A stretch of 64,000 nucleotides of DNA, taken from positions 62,001 to 126,000 of the forward strand of contig NZ_WHNP01000009.1 of the NCBI RefSeq assembly GCF_009362735.1, written 5' to 3'. The position numbers and the translations under genes were made by a program. Numbering within the stretch: the stretch's first letter is position 1; each line of letters begins with the position of its first letter. The notes under the pieces were generated by a model. The model saw nothing but the letters and a program-made list of their open reading frames with translations, did not search any database and was not told where the DNA came from. Origin of the DNA: Paraburkholderia franconis. Lineage in GTDB: Bacteria; Pseudomonadota; Gammaproteobacteria; Burkholderiales; Burkholderiaceae. Positions 34,540 to 43,251 of this stretch are shown here, piece after piece.

Positions 34540-35448
34540 ATGGCCGACGTGCGCGACGTAAATCTGAACCGGCTGGCCGTCTTCGTCGCCGTCGTCGAGG
34601 CAGGCTCGCTGACGGCGGCCGCCGCGCGCCTCGGGCTCGCGAAGACGATGGTCAGCACGCACATGCAGCGGCTCGAAGCGGAAGTCGGCGCGAGCCTGCT
34701 CGCGCGCACGACGCGGCGGCTCGGCGTCACCGAGGCGGGCCGCGCGTTCTACGACGCGTGCGTGAAGATCCTGCGCACCGCCGAAGAAGCACTCGCCGAA
34801 ATCGGCGGCGAAGAAGCGCCCGTGCGGGGCACGTTGCGCGTCAGCTCGCCGATCGACTACGGCACGCTTGCCGTCGCGCCCGTGCTGGTCGAGCTGCGCC
34901 GCGCGCATCCGCAACTCGATATCGAACTGCTGTGCAGCGATCATTTCGTCGATCTGATCGCGGATGGCATCGACGTCGCGATCCGTCTCGGACGGCTCGC
35001 CGACTCCAACTATCGCGCGGTGAAGCTGGGCAGCTTCGAGAAGTGGGTCGTCGCGAGTCCGCAGTTCATCGAAACCTGGGGCGAGCCGCGCACGCCCGCC
35101 GAGCTGCCCGCGTTGCCGTTCGTCGCGCTCACCGTGTTGCCGCGCCCGCAGACGCTCGATTTGCGCCATACGGATGGCAGCGCGCAGAGCGTGCGCTGCG
35201 AGAACGCGTTTCTCGTCAACACGGCCGAAGCCGCGCGCGCCGCGACGCTCGCGGGCGGTGGCATCGGCCTGCTGACGGATTTTTCGATTGCCGCCGATGT
35301 CGGCGCGGGGCGGCTCGTGCGACTGTTGCCGGAGTGGTCGACGGAGCCCGCCGGCATTCAGGCCGTCTTTCCGCCGACGCAGCACACGCCGCCGAAAGTG
35401 CGCGCGCTGATCGACACGTTCAGGACGCATCTCGCGCGTAATGGATGA
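34540..35448 (+). CDS. LysR-type transcriptional regulator
   Basis: 302 residues: N-terminal winged helix (LAVFVAVVEAGSLTAAAARL, TMVSTHMQRLEAEVGASLLA) and a periplasmic-binding-protein-like effector domain with the CrgA-type GTLRVSSPIDYG start and GIDVAIRLGRLADS. It belongs to the CrgA/DsdC-like branch of the family. It probably regulates the divergent GST gene and itself. The effector is unknown. Confidence 0.93.
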   Translation: MADVRDVNLNRLAVFVAVVEAGSLTAAAARLGLAKTMVSTHMQRLEAEVGASLLARTTRRLGVTEAGRAFYDACVKILRTAEEALAEIGGEEAPVRGTLRVSSPIDYGTLAVAPVLVELRRAHPQLDIELLCSDHFVDLIADGIDVAIRLGRLADSNYRAVKLGSFEKWVVASPQFIETWGEPRTPAELPALPFVALTVLPRPQTLDLRHTDGSAQSVRCENAFLVNTAEAARAATLAGGGIGLLTDFSIAADVGAGRLVRLLPEWSTEPAGIQAVFPPTQHTPPKVRALIDTFRTHLARNG

Positions 35449-35498
35449 CGATTGGCTGTTAGAGGCGCGGTGAGCGGCGCCCGCCGCCGCACGCGCCG

Positions 35499-36728
35499 TC
35501 AGGGCATCGGGTTGTCTGTCTGCGCGTACTGGCTGAGCGTCGCGAGGCGGGAAGTCGAGGCATCGTCAACGCGCGGCTGCTCAGGGTCGCGGCGCGCGAG
35601 CGCGCGGACAGTCGCGAGGAACGCGCGCGGAAAACGGCGGACGTCGAGCGCCACGCGTCCCCACCACGAATTGACACTCTGCACCGTCCAGCAATTTGAC
35701 AGGTTGCCGCGCGACCAGAACGCCTTGAAGTGCTCGGAGCCCGTGCCGAAGTCGAAATCCAGTTGTCGCTCGAATGCCCATCTGGCGACATGCTCGACCC
35801 CGATCAGCCCCGGCGACCACTTCGAGCAGTCGGGATCGAAGCCCGAGATGATGCCCGACACGCCACGCGTATCCGTGCAGAAGATGTTGACGGCAACGGG
35901 TCGGTCGTCGAGCGTGACGACGAGGAGTCGCGCTAGCGTTGCCGTTGATGCTGCGGTTGGTGTTGTCGTGGTGCCCGAGGTCAGCCAGGCGACCAGAAAG
36001 TTGCGGTAATGCGCCGAGTCGAGCCAATGGCCGCGCTTGTTCACGCGCGAGCCCCAGCTATGCTTCCAGTCGAGCATCGCATCGACGGACTCGGCGATTC
36101 GCACGGTATCGAAGGGATCGACGAGCAGCACATCAACTTTGCCCGCCTTCGACATGCGCTGTTCCGCCTTGCCCGGCTTCTTCTTGTGCAGCGTGCCGAG
36201 CGAATCGCAGAAGCCCTGCCAGTCGTAGCGGCGGCTTTCCGTGCCGAGTTGCGCGGTGTACGCGTCGACGCGCTCACGTATCACGGGACGATTCGCGTTT
36301 GCGACGAGCCCGCAGAGCGCCGTGTCTTCGGGAACATAGGGCATGTGGATGAAATCGGCGCCGCAACGCGTGCGCGCGACACGCCACGCGTCTTCGACCC
36401 ACGCCGCCGTGTGTGCGCCGTCTTCGACGAGCACGCGCGAGTAGTCTGCCGATTCGGGGCTGAGTGGAATCAGGTAGGTCCACAAGAACCAGCGGCGATA
36501 CGTGACGAGCGGCCAAACCATCACGAGCCTGCCCGCGTCGCGGCGAACGATGCAGCGCAACGACCGGCCGTTGGGCTTCGCGATCTGCTCCCACGCAATC
36601 CAGCAAAAGTCGAACGACTGATTGTGGAAGCCTCTTGCGCGGACCCATAGCTCGTCCCAATCGGCTTGCAGCGCGCGCAACGCGTTTTCGTCGGTGATGA
36701 TCTCGTACTGCGAATCCGTGTGCTTCAT
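35499..36728 (-). CDS. GNAT-family acyltransferase, CelD/BcsL-like
   Basis: A 409-residue protein with the double-GNAT layout of Acetyltransf_6 (CelD/FemAB-related) proteins: YEIITDENALRALQADWDEL and FDFCWIAWEQIAKP near the N-terminus, KPGKAEQRMSKAGKV in the middle, and FDFGTGSEHFKAFWSRGN, the conserved DFxxGxExYK-like motif, near residue 335. Such enzymes acylate surface polysaccharides or peptidoglycan precursors. The frame is open for another 500 nt upstream, but that part has no domain; the chosen ATG has GTGAGG before it. It is divergent from the LysE gene. Confidence 0.85.
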   Translation of the reverse strand: MKHTDSQYEIITDENALRALQADWDELWVRARGFHNQSFDFCWIAWEQIAKPNGRSLRCIVRRDAGRLVMVWPLVTYRRWFLWTYLIPLSPESADYSRVLVEDGAHTAAWVEDAWRVARTRCGADFIHMPYVPEDTALCGLVANANRPVIRERVDAYTAQLGTESRRYDWQGFCDSLGTLHKKKPGKAEQRMSKAGKVDVLLVDPFDTVRIAESVDAMLDWKHSWGSRVNKRGHWLDSAHYRNFLVAWLTSGTTTTPTAASTATLARLLVVTLDDRPVAVNIFCTDTRGVSGIISGFDPDCSKWSPGLIGVEHVARWAFERQLDFDFGTGSEHFKAFWSRGNLSNCWTVQSVNSWWGRVALDVRRFPRAFLATVRALARRDPEQPRVDDASTSRLATLSQYAQTDNPMP

Positions 36729-36948
36729 CGATGCCTCACGAGAGACAGCCGCACGCGCGTCGCGCAAAGGACGCCGAGGTTGCAGCGGCGCCGGGTGTTG
36801 GCAAGCATGCGCGTTTGGATCGACAGGGTGTGTGCGTGGGCGCACGGTTGCAGGCGATTGGAAAGGGGCGCGCCCGGACCTTCTTCCACGAGCCTTTGGG
36901 CAACCATCCGGCCCGCGCTTTTCCGTACCGGAAATCATCCATCGATCT

Positions 36949-36963
36949 GTACAGGTACTGTAC
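36949..36963. promoter_or_regulatory. Perfect inverted repeat GTACAG-GTA-CTGTAC
   Basis: A 6-bp perfect inverted repeat with a 3-bp spacer, 51 bp upstream of the LysE start in the divergent region with the GNAT gene. It looks like an operator for a dimeric regulator, but no regulator gene is adjacent. Confidence 0.5.
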
Positions 36964-37014
36964 CGGCTTCCGTCGCTACACTGTCGCAAACCGAAACACT
37001 CGCGGAGCCGTCCG

Positions 37015-37629
37015 ATGTCCTTCGAAACCTTGAGCGCCCTGCCCGCCGGCATCCTGTTCGCGCTCGTCACGACCATCACGCCCGGACCGAACAACACGAT
37101 GCTTCTCGCCTCGGGCGTCAACTTCGGATTCCGCCGCACGCTGCCGCATATTCTCGGCATCAGCGCGGGTGTCGCGCTGCTGATGCTGTCGGTGGGTTTC
37201 GGTCTCGGCGAAGCGTTCCGGCGCTTCGCGGTGTTGTACACAGTGCTCGAAGTGCTGAGCGTCGCGTATCTGCTGTATCTCGCGTGGAAGATCGCGACCT
37301 CCGGCGAGATGCAGGTGAAGAAAGGCGAGCGCCGGCCAATGCGCTTTCACGAAGCGATCGCCTTCCAGTGGGTCAATCCCAAAGCGTGGATGATGGTGCT
37401 CACGGCCGCGACCACGATCCATCTGAACGCCGACTTCGGCACGAATGCGCTGCTGATGGCCGTGCTGTTCTACGTGATCGGCTTGCCGTGCATCTCCCTA
37501 TGGGCCGCGTTCGGCACGGCCATGCGGCGCGCGCTGTCAAAGCCCGCTTATCTGCGCACGTTCAATGTCTTCATGGCGCTGCTGCTGGTGGCCTCGCTGT
37601 ATCCGATCGTGTTGCGCTTTTTCGCGTAA
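37015..37629 (+). CDS. LysE/RhtB-family amino-acid exporter
   Basis: 204 residues, six membrane helices, with the family motif TTITPGPNNTMLLASGVNFG near residue 20 and FQWVNPKAWMMVLTA near 120. It exports amino acids or related metabolites from the cytoplasm. CGGAG precedes the ATG. A perfect inverted repeat upstream may control it. Confidence 0.92.
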   Translation: MSFETLSALPAGILFALVTTITPGPNNTMLLASGVNFGFRRTLPHILGISAGVALLMLSVGFGLGEAFRRFAVLYTVLEVLSVAYLLYLAWKIATSGEMQVKKGERRPMRFHEAIAFQWVNPKAWMMVLTAATTIHLNADFGTNALLMAVLFYVIGLPCISLWAAFGTAMRRALSKPAYLRTFNVFMALLLVASLYPIVLRFFA

Positions 37630-37981
37630 CGCAACGCGCTCCGTCGCACTCGCCCGTGTTCGCCGCGCGCGGACACCGTGCAATTTTTTCCAGCCTGGTG
37701 TCGTTTCTTGTCTGACTGTCGCGCGCCTCACACGTCCCCGTTTCGTGACTGCTATCTTCGTGATTTGACAGTAAAATAGCCACGTCATAACCCCTGACGT
37801 CACGAGCGCGGGCCGCGCCATCCGAACCGATCCATTCAATGAGCATCGGCGTTCATCGGGCTCGCAAATTGCTCCGGGACGCAGGTTATCCGCAAGGCAA
37901 ATTTCCCGGCGCTCGTGCGCGGCACGCAGCGCCGGATTCGCCATTGACGAACGCGGACCGCACAGGTCGGAGGCGTTGCAC
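37630..37981. other. Intergenic region with a possible promoter
   Basis: No convincing gene. A TTGACA at 37765-37770, with CATAAC 15 bp further on, could be a sigma70 promoter for the membrane protein downstream. Short frames here are Arg-rich and lack support. Confidence 0.4.
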
Positions 37982-38656
37982 ATGGACGCAAATGATTCGC
38001 CGGACCGCGAGAGCGGCCCTCGGCAACCGCACGACACAAGCTTTTTTCCGTATGACAGCGAAGACCCGCAAGCTCCGCATTACAACTGGGTGCAGATCTG
38101 CCTGATTTCGGCGATGGGTCTCGCCGTCGGCGTAATGGGCACGGCCGCCTATGTGATCTGGTTCAGCCGCGATCAGCAGACTTACAGCGATGCCGTGCAG
38201 GCGGCGAAACGCCCGCCGCCGTCGGCTGTCGCCGTCATACCCGACGACGAGTCGGCTGTCCCCGCGCGCGCCGCGCTGCCGACCAGCGCCGTGACGGGCC
38301 GCGTGATTCCCGCAACGCCGACATCGCAGCCGGGCTACGCTGAGGCCAATCGCGCGCTGGCTTCGGCGCAAGCCCCCGGCGATGCAGTCGATCCCGCCGA
38401 CACCGCCGATGCCACCAATCCCGCCGATGCCGCCGACGATTCGCAGCCGGCCGCGCGTTCCGCGCAAGCCGCGGTGGCCGGTTCCGCTGCTCGCGCCGAC
38501 CGTGGCAAGCAGACGGCCGTCGCGAGCCGCCACGCGCCGCAACGCGCGAAGCCCAAGCAAACGTTCGTCTCCCGGCTGACGGCGATGTTCCGCAAGGTCG
38601 CTTACCATCGCGGCCGCGAGCGGAACAACAACCTCGATCCGTATTCCCATCCCTGA
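37982..38656 (+). CDS. Single-pass membrane protein of unknown function
   Basis: Not recognised. 224 residues: a hydrophilic N-terminus (DSEDPQAPHYNWVQICLISA), one transmembrane helix at about 37-62, then a long low-complexity Ala/Pro/Asp-rich stretch with a DPADTADATNPADAADD repeat and a basic C-terminus (QTFVSRLTAMFRKVAYHRGR). GGAGG lies 9 nt before the ATG. It sits 21 bp ahead of the GGDEF gene and is probably co-transcribed with it. A scaffold or anchoring role is conceivable but unsupported. Confidence 0.7.
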   Translation: MDANDSPDRESGPRQPHDTSFFPYDSEDPQAPHYNWVQICLISAMGLAVGVMGTAAYVIWFSRDQQTYSDAVQAAKRPPPSAVAVIPDDESAVPARAALPTSAVTGRVIPATPTSQPGYAEANRALASAQAPGDAVDPADTADATNPADAADDSQPAARSAQAAVAGSAARADRGKQTAVASRHAPQRAKPKQTFVSRLTAMFRKVAYHRGRERNNNLDPYSHP

Positions 38657-38677
38657 CCGGGCGGCGCGGAGGAGACC

Positions 38678-39766
38678 ATCACGCCGCATCACCCTCCTCG
38701 CCCGCGCTGGCGTCCGCAGCCCATCGCGGTCGGCATGGCCGCGCTGGTGTGCCTCGTGATCGGGTTGGTCTTTATCGCGATTCAGGTCAGGGCGCTCTAC
38801 TCCGATCACTTTCAGCAGCAATACGCTGCGCTCGTGCTCGAAACCGTCGAACGCGCGGAGAACGCGCGCAACGTCGCGGCCCTGCTGAAACGGACTGCGC
38901 CCGCGAATGCGCCGCCGGCCGCGAACCAACCCGACTATCAGCAGGCGCTGAACGAACTGCATGCGCGCGTCGCCGCCCTCGACGCGCTGATCGCCTCCAG
39001 TCCGATCCCCGCGCCCCGCTTGTGGCAATCGCCTGATCCGGCGAACAGCATCGACGACATGAAGCGCACGCTCGCCGCCACCGAGGACTATTGGCGCGCG
39101 CGCCGCGACAGCATCGGCGCCGACGTCCGCACGCGCACGCTGCGCGTGGCCAGCGTGCTCGCCGTGCTGATGATCGTGGTGGCCGGCGCGTTGCTCGCGG
39201 CGCTCGTCGTGTTCGCGCGGCGTCATCGGTATCTCGCGGGGCTGACGCATCAGTTGCAGCATGCGGCGCAGCACGACGCGATGACGGGTCTGCCGAACCG
39301 CCAGCAGTTGCTCGCGCGGCTCGAACAGCTCGCGGCCGACCGCACGCCTGACAAGTGCGCGGTGCTCTTCATCGACCTCGACGGCTTCAAGCAGGTCAAC
39401 GACACGCTGGGCCACGGCGTCGGCGACGCTTTTCTGATCGCCGTCGCGCAGCGTTTTCGCCAGTCGCTGCGGCCAGGCGATCTCGTCGCGCGAATCGGCG
39501 GCGACGAATTCGCGGCGCTCGTGTCGGGCTTCGGCAGCGATAGCGAACTTGCGGGCATCGCCACGCGTCTGATGAACTGCGTCGGCGATACCGATACGCA
39601 GATGGGCCTCGCCCTCGTGCGCGCGAGCGTCGGCATCGCGACGTTTCCGGATCGCGTCGCCGATCACCGTCTGCTCGTCGCGGCCGCCGACGGCGCGATG
39701 TACGAAGTCAAGCGCAGCGGCAAGAACGGCTACGCGTTCGCCACCCGTTCGATTCCGGGCGCGTGA
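38678..39766 (+). CDS. Membrane-anchored diguanylate cyclase (GGDEF)
   Basis: Two membrane helices flank a periplasmic region of about 120 residues; the cytoplasmic GGDEF domain covers the C-terminal 170 residues. The active site RIGGDEFAAL is intact, the metal-binding IDLDGFKQVND is present, and an RPGD inhibitory I-site lies five residues before GGDEF. It should make cyclic di-GMP with product inhibition. The obvious ATG is 57 nt downstream and has no ribosome site. The frame extends back to an ATC codon with GGAGGA at ideal spacing, giving a basic N-terminus (RPRWRPQ) before the first helix. That unusual start is used here with reservation. Confidence 0.88.
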   Translation: MTPHHPPRPRWRPQPIAVGMAALVCLVIGLVFIAIQVRALYSDHFQQQYAALVLETVERAENARNVAALLKRTAPANAPPAANQPDYQQALNELHARVAALDALIASSPIPAPRLWQSPDPANSIDDMKRTLAATEDYWRARRDSIGADVRTRTLRVASVLAVLMIVVAGALLAALVVFARRHRYLAGLTHQLQHAAQHDAMTGLPNRQQLLARLEQLAADRTPDKCAVLFIDLDGFKQVNDTLGHGVGDAFLIAVAQRFRQSLRPGDLVARIGGDEFAALVSGFGSDSELAGIATRLMNCVGDTDTQMGLALVRASVGIATFPDRVADHRLLVAAADGAMYEVKRSGKNGYAFATRSIPGA

Positions 39767-40024
39767 TCCACGCGCGGGCCCGCCATGCAACGCCTGGCGC
39801 AGTACGCGCGTGCGCGATCATCAGAATTTGCACATCGCGATCAACTTCCGTGCGGCGCTGCCGTTATATGGAAGCAGCAGGGCGACGGGGTGCGCTGCGA
39901 CTTTGCGAACGGATCGGCGGTGGCGGCAGCAACGCGCCACATGCGCTTCGTTCTGCCGAAGCACGAACGCACAATTTGACGAAATCGGCTCAAGCTTTTC
40001 ATTTGGCTGTCGATAGCGCAGGGT

Positions 40025-40216
40025 ATGGAAAAGAAACTCGCACAACGAATCGTCAGCTCCGCCCATCGCGCGGCTGAAGCGATTGCAAACGCCCGCATGG
40101 ATCTTCCCGAAGTCCAGCAGGACCAGCTGTACAGCCGCGTCTTTATCGGGCTGCTGGAAGACAACGTTGGCGCGGAACACATCGTCGAGCTGATCGACGC
40201 GCTCGCGAGGCCCTGA
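40025..40216 (+). CDS. Small hypothetical protein (63 aa)
   Basis: Not recognised. An acidic, helical small protein starting MEKKLAQRIVSSAHRAAEAI and ending EHIVELIDALARP, with natural composition unlike the surrounding shadow frames. No signal peptide. It stands alone between the GGDEF gene and the MocR gene. The 258 bp before it hold nothing recognisable. Confidence 0.6.
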   Translation: MEKKLAQRIVSSAHRAAEAIANARMDLPEVQQDQLYSRVFIGLLEDNVGAEHIVELIDALARP

Positions 40217-40265
40217 CGCCGCGCGCGTCTTTGGTCAAATCACGACGCGAAAGCTTCGCGCGATT

Positions 40266-41684
40266 TCACGCCGCGACATCGCGGCCGATCCGTTCGATGA
40301 AGCGCCACAACGCGTCGTCGGTGGAATGCGGGACGTTGAAGCGGAACCATGCGCTCGGCGCGTCGTCGGGACGGAAATAGGAGCCGGGTGCGAGCCAGAT
40401 TCCGTCCGATAGAGCCGCCGTCGCGATCTCGCCGGCGCGTTCGGGCTCGATGGGCAGGCGCGCGAACAAAAAGAGCCCCGCGCGCGGCCGGTGAAACACG
40501 TCAAGGCCCAACGCATCGAGCCGCTCTTCGACGCTCGCGTGCGCGGCGCGCAGCCTGTCGTTGACCAGCTCGACGTGGCGCGCGTAACGGCCTTCGTGCA
40601 GCACCTTGTCGACGATCCGCTCGATCGCCTCCGACGACGTCAGCCCCACCGCCATCTTCGTGCGCGCCAGTTCGCGCAGCACGTCACGCTCCGCGACGAC
40701 ATAGCCGCAGCGCAGCGCGGGCGTCACGGTCTTCGAAAAGCCGCTGATGTACAGCACGCGCCGCAAGCCTTCCATCGCCGCGAAAACGGGCGCGCCGGGC
40801 GCGCACAGTTCGCGGCTCACGTCGTCCTCGATCACCCACATGCGGTTGCGCTCGGCGATCTGCAGCAGCCGGAACGCGGACGCCATCCCATAGGTCGCGC
40901 CCGTCGGGTTCTGCAAGGTCGTGTTGACGAAGATCGCTTTCGGATGATGCTGGTCGACGATTTTTTCCAGCGCGTCCGTATCGACGCCGGCAGGCGTGCG
41001 CGGCACGCCGACCACGGTGAGCCCCGCGAGCTTGAGGATCTGCAGCAGGTTGCAGTAGCCGGGATCTTCGACCACGACGGTGTCGCCCGCGCGCAGCAGC
41101 GTGCGCACGATCAGATCGAGCGCCTGCGTCGCGCCTTGAGTGAGGAGCACGTTCGACACGTCGACGGGCAGGCCGCGCCGGTCCATCTGCTCGGCGATCT
41201 TCGCGCGCAGCGGCGCGAAGCCGTACGGATGCCCGTAGTCGCCGAGACGCGCGGCGGGCACGCGGCTCATCGCGCGAAACGCGTGCTGCATGCCCGTTTC
41301 GTTGATCCACTCGTTCGGCAGCCAGCCGCCGCCCGCCTTGATCGGCACGGAATGATCGGCGAACACGTCGGACAGCAGCCACGTCGCGGTGAGGCTCGGC
41401 GGCTGCCAGTCGACGGTGTTCGGATGCGCGGCCCGCGAGTGCGGCGCGACGCGATAGCCGGAGCCGCGCCGCGCGATCACGAGCCCCATCGATACGAGCC
41501 GGTTGTACGCCTCCGTCACCGTGAACGTGCTCAGCGAATGCGACTGCGCAAGCTGGCGGACCGACGGCAGCAGCGCGCCCGCCCGCAGCGCCTGCGTATC
41601 GATCGCGTGCGCGAAGCCTTGCACGACCTGCTCGACGAGCGTCGGCGCGGAACGGCGGTCACGGTCCAGTTCGAGTTCGATCAT
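40266..41684 (-). CDS. MocR-type regulator (GntR HTH fused to PLP aminotransferase domain)
   Basis: About 472 residues. The N-terminal GntR helix-turn-helix (GALLPSVRQLAQSHSLSTFT, VTEAYNRLVSMGLVIARRGS) is joined to a fold-type I aminotransferase domain with the PLP-lysine motif ISGFSKTVTPALRCGYVV and DPGYCNLLQILK. MocR proteins use PLP and an amine ligand as co-inducer. It is divergent from an omega-aminotransferase gene, its likely target, with three ACAGTT elements between. An in-frame start 78 nt upstream exists but adds no domain. Confidence 0.92.
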   Translation of the reverse strand: MIELELDRDRRSAPTLVEQVVQGFAHAIDTQALRAGALLPSVRQLAQSHSLSTFTVTEAYNRLVSMGLVIARRGSGYRVAPHSRAAHPNTVDWQPPSLTATWLLSDVFADHSVPIKAGGGWLPNEWINETGMQHAFRAMSRVPAARLGDYGHPYGFAPLRAKIAEQMDRRGLPVDVSNVLLTQGATQALDLIVRTLLRAGDTVVVEDPGYCNLLQILKLAGLTVVGVPRTPAGVDTDALEKIVDQHHPKAIFVNTTLQNPTGATYGMASAFRLLQIAERNRMWVIEDDVSRELCAPGAPVFAAMEGLRRVLYISGFSKTVTPALRCGYVVAERDVLRELARTKMAVGLTSSEAIERIVDKVLHEGRYARHVELVNDRLRAAHASVEERLDALGLDVFHRPRAGLFLFARLPIEPERAGEIATAALSDGIWLAPGSYFRPDDAPSAWFRFNVPHSTDDALWRFIERIGRDVAA

Positions 41685-41760
41685 CTTCAGCGTCAAGACA
41701 GGGCGGCGGTTCGTTGTCACGCGCGACCGGCAACAGCACAGTCCACGCGATTCGGCCAGC

Positions 41761-41822
41761 ACAGTTAGCAGCGCAGTGAGTCAACTGTTTATGTCCGCCA
41801 TTTAACCTCGGACGCTACAGTT
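41761..41822. promoter_or_regulatory. Three ACAGTT elements between mocR and aminotransferase genes
   Basis: ACAGTT occurs at 41761-41766, inverted (AACTGT) at 41783-41788 and again direct at 41817-41822. MocR regulators often bind mixed direct and inverted repeats, so this is a candidate operator region for both divergent genes. Confidence 0.45.
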
Positions 41823-41847
41823 TCGCTACCCATTCGAGGAGAAACCC

Positions 41848-43176
41848 ATGACTTCGCGCCCCGTCATCGACGACCTGTCGAGCTTCTGGATGCCGTTCAC
41901 CGCCAACCGCCAGTTCAAGGCCGCGCCGCGCCTGCTGGAATCGGCAAAAGGGATGTACTACCGCTCGACCGACGGGCGCGACGTGCTCGACGCATGCGCG
42001 GGCCTGTGGTGCGTGAACGCGGGCCATAGCCGCGACGAGATCGTCGCCGCCGTGCAGCAGCAGGCCGCAACGCTCGATTTCGCGCCGACGTTCCAGATGG
42101 GCCATCCGCTTGCGTTCGAAGCGGCGTCGAAGGTCGCGGAACTGATGCCCGAAGGGCTCGACCGCATCTTCTTCACGAACTCGGGCTCGGAGTCGGTGGA
42201 TACCGCGCTGAAAATCGCGCTCGCCTACCACCGCGCGCGCGGCGAAGCGCAGCGCACGCGTCTGATCGGCCGCGAGCGCGGCTATCACGGCGTGGGCTTC
42301 GGCGGCATTTCTGTCGGCGGGATCGCGCCGAACCGCAAGACGTTCTCGGGCGCGCTGCTGCCGTCCGTCGATCATCTGCCGCACACGCACAACCTCGAAC
42401 ACAACGCATTCTCGAAGGGCCAGCCCGCGTGGGGCGCGCATCTCGCCGACGAACTCGAGCGCATCGTGACGCTGCACGATCCGTCGACGATCGCCGCTGT
42501 GATCGTCGAACCCGTCGCGGGCTCGACGGGCGTGCTGATTCCGCCGCAAGGCTACCTGCAGAAGCTGCGCGACATCTGCACGAAGCACGGCATCCTGCTG
42601 ATTTTCGACGAAGTGATCACGGGCTTCGGCCGTCTGGGCGCGGCGACGGCGAGCGAATACTTCGTCGTGAAGCCCGACCTGCTGACGATGGCGAAGGCGA
42701 TCAACAACGCGTCCGTGCCGATGGGCGCTGTCGCGGCGAGCCGCACGGTGCACGACACGATCGTCAACAGCGGCGCGCAAGGCGCGATCGAGCTGTTCCA
42801 CGGCTACACATATTCGGCGCACCCGCTCGCAGCCGCCGCGTGCGTCGCGACGCTCGACCTGTATCGACGCGACGGGCTGTTCGAGCGCGCGGCGTCGCTG
42901 GCGCCGAAGTTCGAAGCCGCCGCCCACGCGCTGCGCGACGCGAAGCACGTGAAGGACGTCCGCAATCTCGGGATGGTCGCGGGCATCGAGCTGGAGCCGC
43001 GCGACGGCGCGCCGGGCGCGCGCGCGTACGAGGCGTTCGTCAAGTGCTTCGAAGCGGGCGTGCTGATCCGCTTCACGGGCGACATTCTGGCGTTCTCACC
43101 GCCGCTGATCATCGACGAAGCGCAGATCGACCAGGTCTTCCAGACGGTGCGCAACGCGCTGGCTTCGATCCAATAA
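41848..43176 (+). CDS. Omega-amino acid--pyruvate aminotransferase (class III)
   Basis: A 442-residue class III PLP aminotransferase, close in layout to beta-alanine:pyruvate transaminases. It has the start DLSSFWMPFTANRQFKAAPR, substrate loop FTNSGSESVDTALKIALAYH, IFDEVITGFGRLG with the PLP-contacting Asp, and the Schiff-base Lys in LLTMAKAINNASVPMGAV. It transfers the amino group of beta-alanine or related omega-amino acids to pyruvate. GAGGAGAAA precedes the ATG. Probably induced through the divergent MocR regulator. Confidence 0.93.
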   Translation: MTSRPVIDDLSSFWMPFTANRQFKAAPRLLESAKGMYYRSTDGRDVLDACAGLWCVNAGHSRDEIVAAVQQQAATLDFAPTFQMGHPLAFEAASKVAELMPEGLDRIFFTNSGSESVDTALKIALAYHRARGEAQRTRLIGRERGYHGVGFGGISVGGIAPNRKTFSGALLPSVDHLPHTHNLEHNAFSKGQPAWGAHLADELERIVTLHDPSTIAAVIVEPVAGSTGVLIPPQGYLQKLRDICTKHGILLIFDEVITGFGRLGAATASEYFVVKPDLLTMAKAINNASVPMGAVAASRTVHDTIVNSGAQGAIELFHGYTYSAHPLAAAACVATLDLYRRDGLFERAASLAPKFEAAAHALRDAKHVKDVRNLGMVAGIELEPRDGAPGARAYEAFVKCFEAGVLIRFTGDILAFSPPLIIDEAQIDQVFQTVRNALASIQ

Positions 43177-43251
43177 TCCCTTGCGCCGCGCCACCGCGTT
43201 CGTCCTCTTCGTCCGCTTCATGACGAACGCGGCGGCGCTTCAATACACACG

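Noticed and set aside
36729..37241. N-terminal extension of the GNAT frame upstream of its ATG
   Set aside because: It runs through the divergent promoter region and the LysE start, and contains no domain or ribosome site.
39767..40024. Several overlapping short plus-strand frames after the GGDEF gene
   Set aside because: No ribosome sites and no protein-like composition; frames differ only by shift over the same DNA.
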